Of a stretch of DNA of 64,000 nt, positions 34,115-43,104 are shown one piece after another (the first letter of the stretch is position 1; each line of letters starts with the position of its first letter). This stretch comes from Arenibaculum pallidiluteum. GTDB taxonomy: Bacteria > Pseudomonadota > Alphaproteobacteria > Azospirillales > Azospirillaceae. The notes under the pieces are model-generated. The model had not been told where the DNA came from. It did not search any database and saw only the letters and a list, made by a program, of their open reading frames with translations. The stretch is from NCBI RefSeq assembly GCF_017355985.1, contig NZ_JAFIQU010000002.1:248001-312000 (forward strand), given 5' to 3'. The translations under genes and the position numbers were made by a program.

Positions 34115-35221
34115 ATGGGCTTCAACTGCGGCATCGTCGGGCTGCCCAATGTCGGCAAGTCGACCCTCTTCAACGCATTGACCGCCACCCAGGCGGCCGA
34201 GGCCGCGAATTTCCCGTTCTGCACCAAGGAGCCCAATGTGGGGCGCCTGGGCGTCCCCGATCCGCGCCTGACCCGCCTGGCCGAGATCGCCAAGTCCGCC
34301 AAGGTGATCCCGACCCAGCTCGAGATCGTGGACATCGCCGGGCTGATCCGCGGCGCCAGCAAGGGCGAGGGGCTGGGCAACCAGTTCCTGGCGAACATCC
34401 GCGAGGTCGACGCCATCATCCATGTCCTGCGCTGCTTCGAAGACGGTGACGTCACCCATGTCGAGGGCGACATCGATCCGCTGCGCGACGCCGAGACCGT
34501 GGATACCGAGCTGATGCTGGCCGACCTCGACAGCCTTGAGCGGCGGCTGGTCGCGACCCAGAAGAAGGCGAAGACCGGCGACAAGGAGGCCAAGGCCCAG
34601 GCCGACGTGATGGAGAAGGCTGTCGCAGCCCTGCAGGCCGGCCGCCCCGCGCGTACGGTGCTGCCCGACCTTTCCGACGAGCAGCGGGAGGTGTTCAAGG
34701 CGCTGACCCTGCTGACCGGGAAGCCCGTGCTTTACGTCGCCAATGTCGAGGAGGCCTCGGCCGCCGCCGGAAACGCCCTGTCCGAGCGCGTCGCGCGCAT
34801 GGCCCGGGAGCAGGGCGCGGAGGCGATCGTCGTCTCCGCCGCCATCGAGGCCGAGGTGGCGCAGCTCGCCGATCCCGCCGAGAAGCAGGAGTTCCTGGAG
34901 ACCCTCGGCCTCGAGGAGCCCGGGCTCAACAAGGTGATCCGAGCGGGCTACAAGCTGCTCGATCTCATCACCTTCTTCACGGTCGGCCCCAAGGAGGCGC
35001 GCGCCTGGACCGTCCGGCGCGGCGCGAAGGCGCCAGAGGCTGCCGGCGTGATCCACACGGACTTCGAGCGCGGCTTCATCCGGGCCGAGACGATCGCCTA
35101 TGACGACTTCGTGGCGCTGGGCGGCGAGCAGGGCGCCAAGGAGGCCGGAAAAATGCGGCAGGAAGGCAAGGAATACCTCGTCCAGGACGGCGACATCTTC
35201 CATTTCCGCTTCAACGTCTGA
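34115..35221 (+). CDS. ychF: Redox-regulated ATPase YchF (OLA1 family)
   Basis: A 368-aa Obg-like P-loop ATPase that binds the ribosome. P-loop GLPNVGKSTLFNAL at residues 8-21, FPFCTKEPNVG near 32, the DIAGLIRGASKGEGLGNQFL switch near 72, an antiparallel coiled coil (about 130-190), and a TGS domain at the C-terminus (TFFTVGPKEARAW, then DGDIFHFRFNV). NxxE replaces the usual GTP-specificity NKxD, as in all YchF. In related genomes it follows pth; here 9 kb lies between. Confidence 0.96.
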   Translation: MGFNCGIVGLPNVGKSTLFNALTATQAAEAANFPFCTKEPNVGRLGVPDPRLTRLAEIAKSAKVIPTQLEIVDIAGLIRGASKGEGLGNQFLANIREVDAIIHVLRCFEDGDVTHVEGDIDPLRDAETVDTELMLADLDSLERRLVATQKKAKTGDKEAKAQADVMEKAVAALQAGRPARTVLPDLSDEQREVFKALTLLTGKPVLYVANVEEASAAAGNALSERVARMAREQGAEAIVVSAAIEAEVAQLADPAEKQEFLETLGLEEPGLNKVIRAGYKLLDLITFFTVGPKEARAWTVRRGAKAPEAAGVIHTDFERGFIRAETIAYDDFVALGGEQGAKEAGKMRQEGKEYLVQDGDIFHFRFNV

Positions 35222-35364
35222 GTCCGGGAACCCACAGCCGGGGCAATCCCCCAATAAAGGAAAAATCACCGGGATCTCACGGGCCGCTGCCTGTTGAGCG
35301 TGCCATCCTCGCCCTCGGCCGCATCCGCGGCCAGTGATACCGCGCGGGGACGTTCGGACGGCCG

Positions 35365-37410
35365 ATGGTCAGGAATCCGGAGAGGCGGGGCGCCAGCCTC
35401 GACGATGCCGCCACACAGCCTGTGGCCGTTATCGAGTGCGGCCCCAGCGCGACCTTCCTTGTCCTGACAGCCAACGAGAGCTTCGCGGCCCTGCTGGGCC
35501 TCGTCCCCTCCACAGTGGTCGGCCGGCGGCTCGGCGAGCTGGCCGGCCAGGTGCCGGCAGCCCGACCGCTCGCGGAACTGCTCGCGGCAGGTATCGAGGC
35601 AGCGGCCCTCCTGCCCATGGGCCCCGGCGTACTGCGCTGCGAGCCGCTCCCACCGGAGCCGGACGGGCGGCGCCTGGTCGTGGTCACCGGGCAGGACGAG
35701 ACCGCGTCCGAGGCCGCCGCGCCGCCCGACGATGCCGCCCTGCAGGCCCTTTTCGCGGGTGCGCCATTCGGCATCGCGATCGGCGGGGCCGATGGCCGCC
35801 TGCTCCAGGCCAACCCGGCCCTCTGGACGTGGTTGGGAGCTTCCGAAACCGACACCGCGGGCCGCCGGCTTCTCGACGTGCTTCAGATCGAGGAGCGCAG
35901 CGGCGTGGAGGCCGCGCTGGACGACATCCTCTCGGGCCAAACGCGGACCTGGCGCGGCGAGGTCCGCCTGCGTCCCGGCGCCGGCAGCGGCCGGGTCGTT
36001 CGGGCACGCCTTTCCGCCTGGACGGTGCCGGGATCGCCGGCCGAAGGCAGCCGCGCCCCGGCCCTGGTGCTCACCCTGGAGGACCTGACCGACTCGCGCC
36101 GGGCCGAAGCCGAGGCACGCCGCGCCGCGCGCTACGACCCGGTCACGGGCCTTCCAGGCCGGCCGCTCTTTCTGCGCCGCGTGGCCGACGCGCTGGCCCG
36201 CGCCGACGGCCGGCCGGCATCCCTTGTCGCCATCGGATTTGAGCGCCTCCCCGCCCTGTTGCTGGCGCTGGAGCCGACGGAGGCGGAGCGGTTGGCGCTC
36301 AGCGTCGTCGACCGGATCCGCCAGCATGCAGGCCCCCGCGCGGTGCTTGGCCAGCTGGGCGACGGCGTTTTCGGCGCCGTGCTGCCCGATGCGGACACGC
36401 CCGAGGCTGCCGAGGCCGCGCTGAGCCGCCTTGCGGAAGCCTTCGCGCGGCCGCTCTCCGCCGAGGGCGGCGGCCTGGTCCTGACGCCGACGCTGGGCGC
36501 CGGCCTGCACCCCCGCGACGCCGCCGACGCGGCCGGGCTGATCCGGACCGCCGGCGCCGCGCTGGAGCGCGCGCGTGGACGTCCGACGCGACGCTGGGCG
36601 CTCTACGAGCCGAGGATGGCCGGCGCGGCGCTGGCCCGCATGACGCTGGAGGGCAAGCTGCGCCGCGCCATCGAGCGCGGCGATCTGGAGCTGCACTACC
36701 AGCCCCAGGCCGAGACGACGGGCCTTGCCGTCACGGGCTTCGAGGCGCTGGTGCGCTGGCGGGACGCCGACACCGGCAGCCCGGTGCCGCCCTCAGAATT
36801 CATACCCGTGGCCGAGGAGAGCGGGCTGATCCTGCCGCTGGGAGAATGGGTCCTCGGCGAGGCCTGCCGGCAGATCGCCGCGTGGCGCACGGCCGGCCTG
36901 CCCCTGGTGCCGGTCTCGGTCAATCTGTCGGGCCGGCAGCTCGCCGACCCGCTGCTCTGCCAAAAGGCGCTCGATGCGCTGGCGCGCTATGGCGTCGCGC
37001 CCGAGCACCTGAAGATCGAGCTGACCGAGACGGCCCTTTTCGGGAGCTCCGGAGGCGATCGGGAGGCGCTGGCCCAGCTCCACGAGGCCGGCGTTCGGCT
37101 CTTGCTGGACGATTTCGGGACCGGCTATTCGTCGCTGAGCTACCTGAAGCGCTTTCCCATCGAAGCGCTGAAGATCGACCGGAGCTTCGTGCACGGCATG
37201 ACCGAGGACCCCGATTCCGCGGTCATCGTGCAGGCGACGATCAACATGGCCCATGCCCTGGGGATGCGCGTGGTCGCCGAGGGCGTCGAGACTCCCGAGG
37301 AGCTGACCTTCCTGCGGGCCTACCGCTGCGACCAGGTTCAGGGCTACCTGATCGCGAAGCCGCTGCCGGCGGCAGAAGTGGCCGCCATGCTGCACGGCCC
37401 GACGGGCTGA
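35365..37410 (+). CDS. PAS-GGDEF(degenerate)-EAL signalling protein
   Basis: A 681-aa cytoplasmic protein. Two PAS-like segments (about 20-110 and 130-250) precede a GGDEF domain (about 255-410) whose active-site loop reads LGDGV at 331-335 instead of GGDEF, so it should not make c-di-GMP. The EAL domain is intact: EAL at 460-462, NLSGRQL near 530, ELTET near 552 and DDFGTGYSS near 582, plus the VVAEGVET loop. A c-di-GMP phosphodiesterase role is likely, with the GGDEF part perhaps binding GTP as a regulator. No membrane segments. Convergent with the HisKA_2 kinase. Confidence 0.9.
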   Translation: MVRNPERRGASLDDAATQPVAVIECGPSATFLVLTANESFAALLGLVPSTVVGRRLGELAGQVPAARPLAELLAAGIEAAALLPMGPGVLRCEPLPPEPDGRRLVVVTGQDETASEAAAPPDDAALQALFAGAPFGIAIGGADGRLLQANPALWTWLGASETDTAGRRLLDVLQIEERSGVEAALDDILSGQTRTWRGEVRLRPGAGSGRVVRARLSAWTVPGSPAEGSRAPALVLTLEDLTDSRRAEAEARRAARYDPVTGLPGRPLFLRRVADALARADGRPASLVAIGFERLPALLLALEPTEAERLALSVVDRIRQHAGPRAVLGQLGDGVFGAVLPDADTPEAAEAALSRLAEAFARPLSAEGGGLVLTPTLGAGLHPRDAADAAGLIRTAGAALERARGRPTRRWALYEPRMAGAALARMTLEGKLRRAIERGDLELHYQPQAETTGLAVTGFEALVRWRDADTGSPVPPSEFIPVAEESGLILPLGEWVLGEACRQIAAWRTAGLPLVPVSVNLSGRQLADPLLCQKALDALARYGVAPEHLKIELTETALFGSSGGDREALAQLHEAGVRLLLDDFGTGYSSLSYLKRFPIEALKIDRSFVHGMTEDPDSAVIVQATINMAHALGMRVVAEGVETPEELTFLRAYRCDQVQGYLIAKPLPAAEVAAMLHGPTG

Positions 37411-37441
37411 GGGCCGGCGGCCGCAGCCGCGTCCCAGGCCG

Positions 37442-38425
37442 TCAGACCGGAGGCAGCACGATGCGGTGGCGCGTCCCGCCGCCGGTCTCGGTCTCGATCC
37501 TTGCGGCGGCCTGGCCGCACAGCCGCCGCACGAGCCTGAATCCCAGCGTCCGCGGCCGGTCGGGAAAGGAATCCGGCGGCAGGCCGATGCCGTCATCGGT
37601 CACGGTGACGACGACCGTTCCGTCCACCCCGCCCAGCGCCTCTATCCGCACGGTTCCGGTCCGCCCGCCGGGGAAGGCATGGCGGACGGCGTTGGTCAGA
37701 AGCTCGTTCACGATCAGGCCCAACGGCACCGTCCGGTCCAGCGGGAGGCTGATGTCCCCGGCCTCGACTGTCACGGCGATGTCCTTGCGCTCCTGCAGGA
37801 TACCGGCAGGGCGGGCCAGCGAGCGCAGGTAGTCGCCGAGGTCGATATTCGCAAAATTGCCGCCCTCGTGCAGGCGCTCCTGCGTCAGCGCGATGGAGCG
37901 CACCCGGCCTGCCGTCTCGATGAGCTTGGCCCTGGCCTCGGTGCCCGCACCCGTGGCCTGCAGCTCCAGCAGGCTGAGAATAAGCTGCATGTTGTTCCGG
38001 ACCCTGTGGTGGACCTCCCGCAGGAGCACCTCCTTGTCCTCCACGGCCTGCTTCATGTCGGTAATGTCGATGCAGGACCCGAAATAGCCCGCGAAAGCCC
38101 CGTCGTCCCCGAGGAAAGGCCGCCCGTTGTCCAGGAGCCAACGGTACTCGCCGTCGTGCCGGCGCAGCCGGTACGGCATGGTGAAGGGCTCGCGCGCATC
38201 GAAGGCGCTGGTGTAGATCGCGATGCAGCGATCATGGTCGTCCGGATGGACTCTCTCGGCCCAGCCGAACCCGAGCTCCTGCTCCATGGTCCGACCGGTG
38301 AAATCGAGCCAGGGCTTGTTGAAGAAGTCGCAGGCTTTCGTCGTATCGGCGCGCCAGATCATCACGGGCGCGTCGTCGGCCAGCAAGCGGAACTGGTCGT
38401 CACCGCCAGACTTCGTCCTGGACAT
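37442..38425 (-). CDS. PAS-containing HisKA_2-type sensor histidine kinase
   Basis: A 327-aa soluble kinase. A PAS/PAC domain (residues 12-124, [14 protein letters not shown]-like strand and [10 protein letters not shown]) precedes the HisKA_2 phosphoacceptor [20 protein letters not shown] (His139 or 140) and an HATPase domain with [12 protein letters not shown] near 235 and DDGIGLPP near 275. Kinases of this class often feed the alphaproteobacterial general stress response (PhyR), but no phyR is nearby. The start at 38425 (MSRTKSGG) precedes the PAS domain without extra sequence. Confidence 0.88.
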   Translation of the reverse strand: MSRTKSGGDDQFRLLADDAPVMIWRADTTKACDFFNKPWLDFTGRTMEQELGFGWAERVHPDDHDRCIAIYTSAFDAREPFTMPYRLRRHDGEYRWLLDNGRPFLGDDGAFAGYFGSCIDITDMKQAVEDKEVLLREVHHRVRNNMQLILSLLELQATGAGTEARAKLIETAGRVRSIALTQERLHEGGNFANIDLGDYLRSLARPAGILQERKDIAVTVEAGDISLPLDRTVPLGLIVNELLTNAVRHAFPGGRTGTVRIEALGGVDGTVVVTVTDDGIGLPPDSFPDRPRTLGFRLVRRLCGQAAARIETETGGGTRHRIVLPPV

Positions 38426-38587
38426 CGAACCCACTCCCCTCGGTCCCGCTGCAGCCCGGCCGCGATCATGCACGTCCGGCACCCGTAACGAGTGAGCGTC
38501 GGGACATGGATGGCATGGCGGATATGCGACGTCCAGGCGCGTTGGCCTACGGACATCGTCGCGGCCGCGCGGTCACGGCCGCCGGCA

Positions 38588-39181
38588 TCAGCGTCGGAAG
38601 GTCACGACGCGGTAGAGATAGAAGGCGACCAGCGCGATCAGGATGAATTTCGAGACGGGGTCTACATACCCCGCGACCCGTGAATACTGGTCTTCCAGCA
38701 GGTAGCCGGCGCAGGCGAGCAGCGTCGACCATAGGGCCGTGCCCAGGGACGAATAGACCATGAACCTGCCGATCGACATGCCGGAGACCCCGGCCGGCAC
38801 CGAGATCAGCGTACGTACGGCGGGAACCAGCCGCCCCGCCAGCACGGTGCGTCCCGCATGACCCTGGAACCACCGGGTGGCCTTGTCGATCTCCTCGGGA
38901 TGCAGGGTGATCCAGCGCCCGTGGCGGTCGGCCCAGCGCTTCAGCCGCTCGGTGCCGAACCAGAGCCCGACGAAATACCAGAACACGGCCCCCGCGACGG
39001 CGCCAGCCGTGCCCGAGAGCACCACCAGCGAGAGCTGCAGGTCGCCCTTGGCCGAGGCGAAACCCGCAAGCGGCATGATCAGCTCGGACGGAATGGGCGG
39101 AAAGACGTTCTCCAGGAACATGAGGACCGCCACCCCCACATAGCCCGTCCGCTCGACCACCCCGACGATCCACTCGAACAC
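38588..39181 (-). CDS. DedA family membrane protein
   Basis: A 197-aa DedA/SNARE-associated protein with about five hydrophobic segments. Family motifs are ENVFPPIPSELIMPLAGF near residue 25 and the FxGRF/VPxxR region LAGRLVPAVRTLISVPAGVSGM near 115. DedA proteins are needed for membrane homeostasis and undecaprenyl phosphate or phospholipid translocation. The GTG at 39181 (reads MFEWIVGVVERTGYVG) is chosen for its GGAGGGGG ribosome site; an ATG 28 codons upstream adds unrelated sequence. Confidence 0.9.
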   Translation of the reverse strand: MFEWIVGVVERTGYVGVAVLMFLENVFPPIPSELIMPLAGFASAKGDLQLSLVVLSGTAGAVAGAVFWYFVGLWFGTERLKRWADRHGRWITLHPEEIDKATRWFQGHAGRTVLAGRLVPAVRTLISVPAGVSGMSIGRFMVYSSLGTALWSTLLACAGYLLEDQYSRVAGYVDPVSKFILIALVAFYLYRVVTFRR

Positions 39182-39295
39182 GCCGATCCCCCTCCGGCCG
39201 CACCATGCTGAGAACGGCCGCGCAGCCGTTTCATCCGCGGGAATAACGGATAACCGCCCGGCCACCCCTGCCGGGCGAGGCGCCGGCGACGCGTG

Positions 39296-40669
39296 CTACT
39301 CGATGGTATCCGGCAGCAGCAGCCGCGCACGCAGCCCGCCCTCGGGCCGGTTCTCCAGGATCACGTCGCCGCCATGGGCGCGCGCGACCGTGCGGGCGAC
39401 CGAGAGCCCGAGCCCCGTTCCGCCGGTGTCGCGCGAGCGCGAGCGCTCGATCCGGTAGAAGGGCTGGAAGACCTTCTCGAGCTCGGCCTCGGGAATGCCG
39501 GGGCCGGAATCCTCGACCACGACCGCCACCTGCCCGGGCTGCTCGTCGAGATGGATGCGCGCGGTGCCGCCGTATTTCAGCGCGTTGTCCACGAGGTTCG
39601 ATACGGCGCGGCGCAGCGCCACGGGACGGCAGGCCAGCGTGCGGTGGTTCGGCCCCTCGTAGACAACCTGCAGGCCAGCATCGGCGAGATCGTCCGCGAG
39701 CGTCGCCAGCATCGCGCCGACATCGAGCAGCGCGCGCTGCTCCTTGCGCGCGTCGTCCCGGGCGAAGGCCAGGGTGGAGGCGATCATCGCCTCCATCTGG
39801 TCGAGATCCTCGAGCATCCGGCGCTGCTGCTCGGGATCGTCCACGAACTCCGCCCGCAGCCGCATGCGCGTCAGCGGCGTGCGCAGATCGTGGCTGATCG
39901 CGGCCAGCATCTGGGTGCGATCCTCGACGAAGCGGCGCAGGCGCTCCTGCATGCGGTTGAAGGCACGCGTCGCGATGCGCAGCTCGCGCGGGCCGGTCTC
40001 CGGCAGCAGCGGGGCCTCGCCATCGACGCCGAGCCGCTCGGCCGCCCGGGCGAAGGCGGCGACGGGGGCGGTCACGCGCCGCGCCGCCCACCACGACAGG
40101 CCCACGATCACCAGCGCCACCAGCCCCATCCAGAGCGCGAACCGGATCAGGCGGAACGGGCCGTCCCGCTCGGGATCGGCCGTGAACCCGACCCAGCTCC
40201 CGTCGTTCAGGGCCACGGCCAGGTGCAGCGTTCCCGCGGGCTCGCGCGGCGAGCCCGCGGACAGCGGACCCGGCGGCAGCAGGATCGAGCGCTCGAAGCC
40301 CACCAGGACCGGGCGGTCGCCGTCGCCGAGCGCCCGGCGGATGCGGCCGCGCACGAAGTCGCCGGGAAAGCCTGGGCCGGCATCCAGCCCGCGCGGCGGG
40401 CGCTCGGACCACGAGACCGAAAGCCCGGGCGCATCGACCGCCTCGACGACGCGCCCGCGCTCGGAGGGCGGCGTCGTCTCGACCAGCCGGACGATGGCGG
40501 CGACCCGCCGCGAGAGGACGCCGGGCCCATGCGGGGGCGGGCCGCCCTCGCCGCGGTCCGTCACGTAGACCAGGGCGCTGACAGCCTGGGCCAGCAGCAG
40601 CGCCACCACCACTGTCAGCGCGATGCGGGATGCGATGCCCAGCGGCTCGCGCGGCCAGAGGCGGATCAT
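39296..40669 (-). CDS. Cpx/Env-like sensor histidine kinase
   Basis: A 457-aa membrane kinase. Helices at residues 12-34 and 176-196 bound a periplasmic domain of about 140 residues. A HAMP segment (RRVTAPVAAFARAAERL) leads to the H-box AISHDLRTPLTRMRLRAEF with His260, then NLVDNALKYGG, VVVEDSGPGIPEA and DTGGTGLGLSVARTVARAHGG. It is coupled by ATGA overlap to the response regulator upstream of it, and a Spy/CpxP-like gene is divergent from that regulator, so the pair is a candidate envelope-stress system. Confidence 0.92.
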   Translation of the reverse strand: MIRLWPREPLGIASRIALTVVVALLLAQAVSALVYVTDRGEGGPPPHGPGVLSRRVAAIVRLVETTPPSERGRVVEAVDAPGLSVSWSERPPRGLDAGPGFPGDFVRGRIRRALGDGDRPVLVGFERSILLPPGPLSAGSPREPAGTLHLAVALNDGSWVGFTADPERDGPFRLIRFALWMGLVALVIVGLSWWAARRVTAPVAAFARAAERLGVDGEAPLLPETGPRELRIATRAFNRMQERLRRFVEDRTQMLAAISHDLRTPLTRMRLRAEFVDDPEQQRRMLEDLDQMEAMIASTLAFARDDARKEQRALLDVGAMLATLADDLADAGLQVVYEGPNHRTLACRPVALRRAVSNLVDNALKYGGTARIHLDEQPGQVAVVVEDSGPGIPEAELEKVFQPFYRIERSRSRDTGGTGLGLSVARTVARAHGGDVILENRPEGGLRARLLLPDTIE

Positions 40670-41391
40670 CGCGGCGCCACCGAGGGGGTGAAGAGATAGC
40701 CGCCGCCGCGCACGGTCTTGATCAGGGTCGGCTCCTTGGGATCCGGCTCGATCTTGCGGCGCAGCCGGCCCACCTGCACGTCGACGCTGCGGTCGAAGGG
40801 GGCCGCGGCCCGCCCGCGGGCGAGGTCCAGGAGCTGGTCGCGCGAGAGCACGCGGCGCGGATGCTCGGCGAAGGCCGTCAACAGGTCGAACTCGCCGGCG
40901 CTGAGCTGCACGAGGGCGCCCGCAGGGTCGCGCAGCTCGCGCCGGGCCAGGTCGAGCTCCCAGCCCTCGAAGGCCAGCACGCGGCCGGTGGCGCCGGGCT
41001 CCTCGGCCTCGCCGGACCGCCGCAGCACGGCCTTGATGCGGGCCAGCAGCTCGCGCGGGTTGAAGGGCTTCGGCAGGTAGTCGTCGGCCCCCATCTCCAG
41101 CCCCACGATGCGATCCGTCTCCTCGCCCACGGCGGTCAGCATCACGATCGGGATGCGGCTCGTCGCACGCAGGCGGCGGGTCAGGCTCAGCCCGTCCTCG
41201 CCCGGCATCATCAGGTCCAGGACGATCAGGTCGATCCGGGAATCCTGCAGCACGCGGAACATCTCGGCGCCGTCCCGGGCGGGGGTGACGCGATAACCAT
41301 GCTTGTCCAGGAACCGGGCGACGAGGTCCCGGATCTCCCGGTCGTCGTCGACAACGAGCAGGTGCGGCTGGCGGTCCATGAAGCGCACCAT
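40666..41391 (-). CDS. OmpR-family response regulator, Cpx-like context
   Basis: A 241-aa regulator. Acidic pocket Asp15-Asp17, phosphoacceptor Asp59 in LDLMMPGEDG, Thr in MLTAVGEE and the KPFNPREL lysine. The winged helix (about 135-235) ends TLIKTVRGGGYLFTP. An ATG four codons in (MDRQPHLLVV) may be the real start. The strong inverted repeat at 41424-41470, built from GTAAC-N5-GTAAC, lies just upstream, suggesting autoregulation along with control of the divergent Spy-like gene. Confidence 0.92.
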   Translation of the reverse strand: MVRFMDRQPHLLVVDDDREIRDLVARFLDKHGYRVTPARDGAEMFRVLQDSRIDLIVLDLMMPGEDGLSLTRRLRATSRIPIVMLTAVGEETDRIVGLEMGADDYLPKPFNPRELLARIKAVLRRSGEAEEPGATGRVLAFEGWELDLARRELRDPAGALVQLSAGEFDLLTAFAEHPRRVLSRDQLLDLARGRAAAPFDRSVDVQVGRLRRKIEPDPKEPTLIKTVRGGGYLFTPSVAPR

Positions 41392-41423
41392 CGGTCGGCG
41401 CGCGTGCGCGGGAAAGCGGAAAA

Positions 41424-41470
41424 TTGTAACCGTCGGTAACCGTCTCCGGGGACGTTACCGACGGTTACAA
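41424..41470. promoter_or_regulatory. Operator: inverted repeat of GTAAC-N5-GTAAC
   Basis: TTGTAACCGTCGGTAAC (41424-41440) and GTTACCGACGGTTACAA (41454-41470) are perfect 17-bp inverted repeats with a 13-bp spacer. Each arm holds two GTAAC half-sites five bases apart, the spacing of the CpxR box GTAAA-N5-GTAAA. A further GGTTACA lies at 41496-41502. The site sits between the response regulator and the divergent Spy/CpxP-like gene, the layout expected for a regulator acting on both. Confidence 0.75.
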
Positions 41471-41552
41471 AATCGGCCCCGGAGCGACATGAAGGGGTTA
41501 CAGGTCGCGGCGAGAGTGGGCCCATCGAAACCATCCGCCTCGGAGGACGGAG

Positions 41553-42095
41553 ATGAAGACGAAATCCCTGATCGGTGCCGCGGTCGTGCTCGGCGCGCTG
41601 ACGGTGTCCGCCCCGCTGATGGCGCAGAGCGGCGGGCCCGGCGGCCCGGGCCGCGGTCCCGGCGGCCCCATGTTCGGCGCCGCCCGCATGTGCGAGAACC
41701 GCGAGGCCCGCACCGCCGGCATGCTGGCCTATGCCGAGAAGCGCCTGAACATCACCGAGAGCCAGCGTGGCGCCTGGGACACCTTCAGGCAGGCGGCGGA
41801 AGCCAGCGGCGCTCCCGTCGCGCAGGCATGCAGCGAGCTGGCCGCGGCCCAGCCACCCCGCACCCTGCCCGAGCGCATGGCGCGCATGGAACGTTTCCAC
41901 GAGGCCACGCTGCAGCAGATGAAGACGCTGCGTCCGGCGGTCGAGACGCTCTACGCACAGCTCACGCCGGAGCAGCGCCAGACCGCCGACCAGCTGATGT
42001 CCCGCGGCGGCTGGCGCGGACGCGGTCATGGACACGGCGGTTTCGGACCCGGCGGCCATGCCCCCAGCGAGCCGGGCGAACACCAGCGCGGCTGA
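41553..42095 (+). CDS. Spy/CpxP-like periplasmic protein
   Basis: A 180-aa exported protein. Signal peptide residues 1-24 (cleavage after APLMA). LTxxQ-type motifs mark the Spy/CpxP family: LNITESQ at residues 65-71 and LTPEQRQ at 137-143. Gly/Pro-rich linkers flank the helical core, and the C-terminus is rich in Gly, His and Arg, which could bind metal. In enterobacteria such proteins are chaperones or Cpx feedback inhibitors. It is divergent from an OmpR-type regulator and follows the GTAAC operator, so it is probably the target of that system. GGAGG precedes the ATG. Confidence 0.88.
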   Translation: MKTKSLIGAAVVLGALTVSAPLMAQSGGPGGPGRGPGGPMFGAARMCENREARTAGMLAYAEKRLNITESQRGAWDTFRQAAEASGAPVAQACSELAAAQPPRTLPERMARMERFHEATLQQMKTLRPAVETLYAQLTPEQRQTADQLMSRGGWRGRGHGHGGFGPGGHAPSEPGEHQRG

Positions 42096-42101
42096 CCGTC
42101 G

Positions 42102-42127
42102 GCGGGCGGAGCTTCGGCTCCGCCCGC
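42102..42127. terminator. Bidirectional hairpin with TTCG loop
   Basis: GCGGGCGGAGC and GCTCCGCCCGC form a perfect 11-bp stem closed by TTCG, between the convergent Spy-like and YqaA-like genes. The C-TTCG-G tetraloop is very stable in RNA read from the plus strand. No long T-tract follows. Confidence 0.65.
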
Positions 42128-42140
42128 AACTCTTCGGAGA

Positions 42141-42755
42141 TCAGAACAGCTTCACGGCGGCGAAGCCGAGGATGACCAGCACGACGGCCGCCGTCGTGAC
42201 CAGGGTCAGGCGCTTCTCGACGAAGGTCTGGATCGGCGGACCGAACTTGTAGAGCAGCGCCGCCACCAGAAAGAAGCGCATGGAGCGCGAGACCACCGAG
42301 GCCGCGATGAAGACCCAGAGGTCCAGGCGCGCCACGCCGGCGGTGATCGTCAGCAGCTTGTAAGGGATCGGCGTCATCCCCTTGATCAGCAGGATCTCGC
42401 CCCCGTAGTTCTGGAAGAGTTCCCTGAACTCCGCGAACTTGGCGTCCAGGTGATAGAAGGCGACGATATGCTCGCCGATGGCCTCGAACAGGAAGAGGCC
42501 GATCGCGTATCCCGCGAGGCCGCCCAGGACCGAGGTCAAGGTGCACCAGGCCGCAAGCCGCCACCACTGCTCGCGCCGCGCCAGCACCATGGGGATCAGC
42601 ATGATGTCGGGCGGGATCGGGAAGAAGGAGCTCTCGGCGAAGGAGACGGCGCCCAGCCATGCGGGGCCGGAACGGCTGCCGGCCTTGGCCATGGTCCAGC
42701 GGTAGAGGCGCTCCAGCGCCGAGGGGCGGCGCTCGGCCGCGGCCTCCACGCTCAC
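42141..42755 (-). CDS. YqaA-type DedA-superfamily membrane protein
   Basis: A 204-aa inner-membrane protein with about four or five hydrophobic segments, of the YqaA/VTT superfamily related to DedA. FAESSFFPIPPDIMLIPMVLA near residue 38 corresponds to the DedA FPPIP motif, and IKGMTPIPYKLLTITAGVARL near 125 to the second half. The GTG at 42755 overlaps the tatA stop (GTGA), so the two are co-translated. Confidence 0.88.
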   Translation of the reverse strand: MSVEAAAERRPSALERLYRWTMAKAGSRSGPAWLGAVSFAESSFFPIPPDIMLIPMVLARREQWWRLAAWCTLTSVLGGLAGYAIGLFLFEAIGEHIVAFYHLDAKFAEFRELFQNYGGEILLIKGMTPIPYKLLTITAGVARLDLWVFIAASVVSRSMRFFLVAALLYKFGPPIQTFVEKRLTLVTTAAVVLVILGFAAVKLF

Positions 42756-42976
42756 GAACGCACCTCCGGCGAGCGCACGGAGGCGCCAGGCGCTGCCTGC
42801 TCGCCCTCATGCGCCGAGACCTGGAGCGGCGCCTCCGCCGGCTCGTCCTTCAGCCCGGACTTGAAGCTGCGGATCCCCTTGCCGAGGTCGCCCATCACGG
42901 ACGGCAGCTTGCCGGCTCCGAAGATGATCAGGACGATCAGCAGGATGACCAGGATTTCAGTTACTCCGAGGCTCAT
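42752..42976 (-). CDS. tatA: Twin-arginine translocase subunit TatA/E
   Basis: A 74-aa protein with one N-terminal transmembrane helix (residues 5-21), the FGAGKLPSVMGDLGKGIRSFKSGL amphipathic helix that defines TatA, and an acidic tail. It forms the pore component for folded-protein export. No tatB or tatC lies next to it, unlike the usual tatABC operon; it is coupled instead to a YqaA-like gene. Confidence 0.9.
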   Translation of the reverse strand: MSLGVTEILVILLIVLIIFGAGKLPSVMGDLGKGIRSFKSGLKDEPAEAPLQVSAHEGEQAAPGASVRSPEVRS

Positions 42977-43104
42977 CTCTCAATTCCGTCCCCGACGGCG
43001 CAAAGGCATGGCGCGGCCGGTCGGCCGCGCGTCAGGCGACATGCTCCACAGATGCCCGCCGGGCGCAAGCGTCAAAGAAGGCCACGCCCGACGGAGCATC
43101 GACC

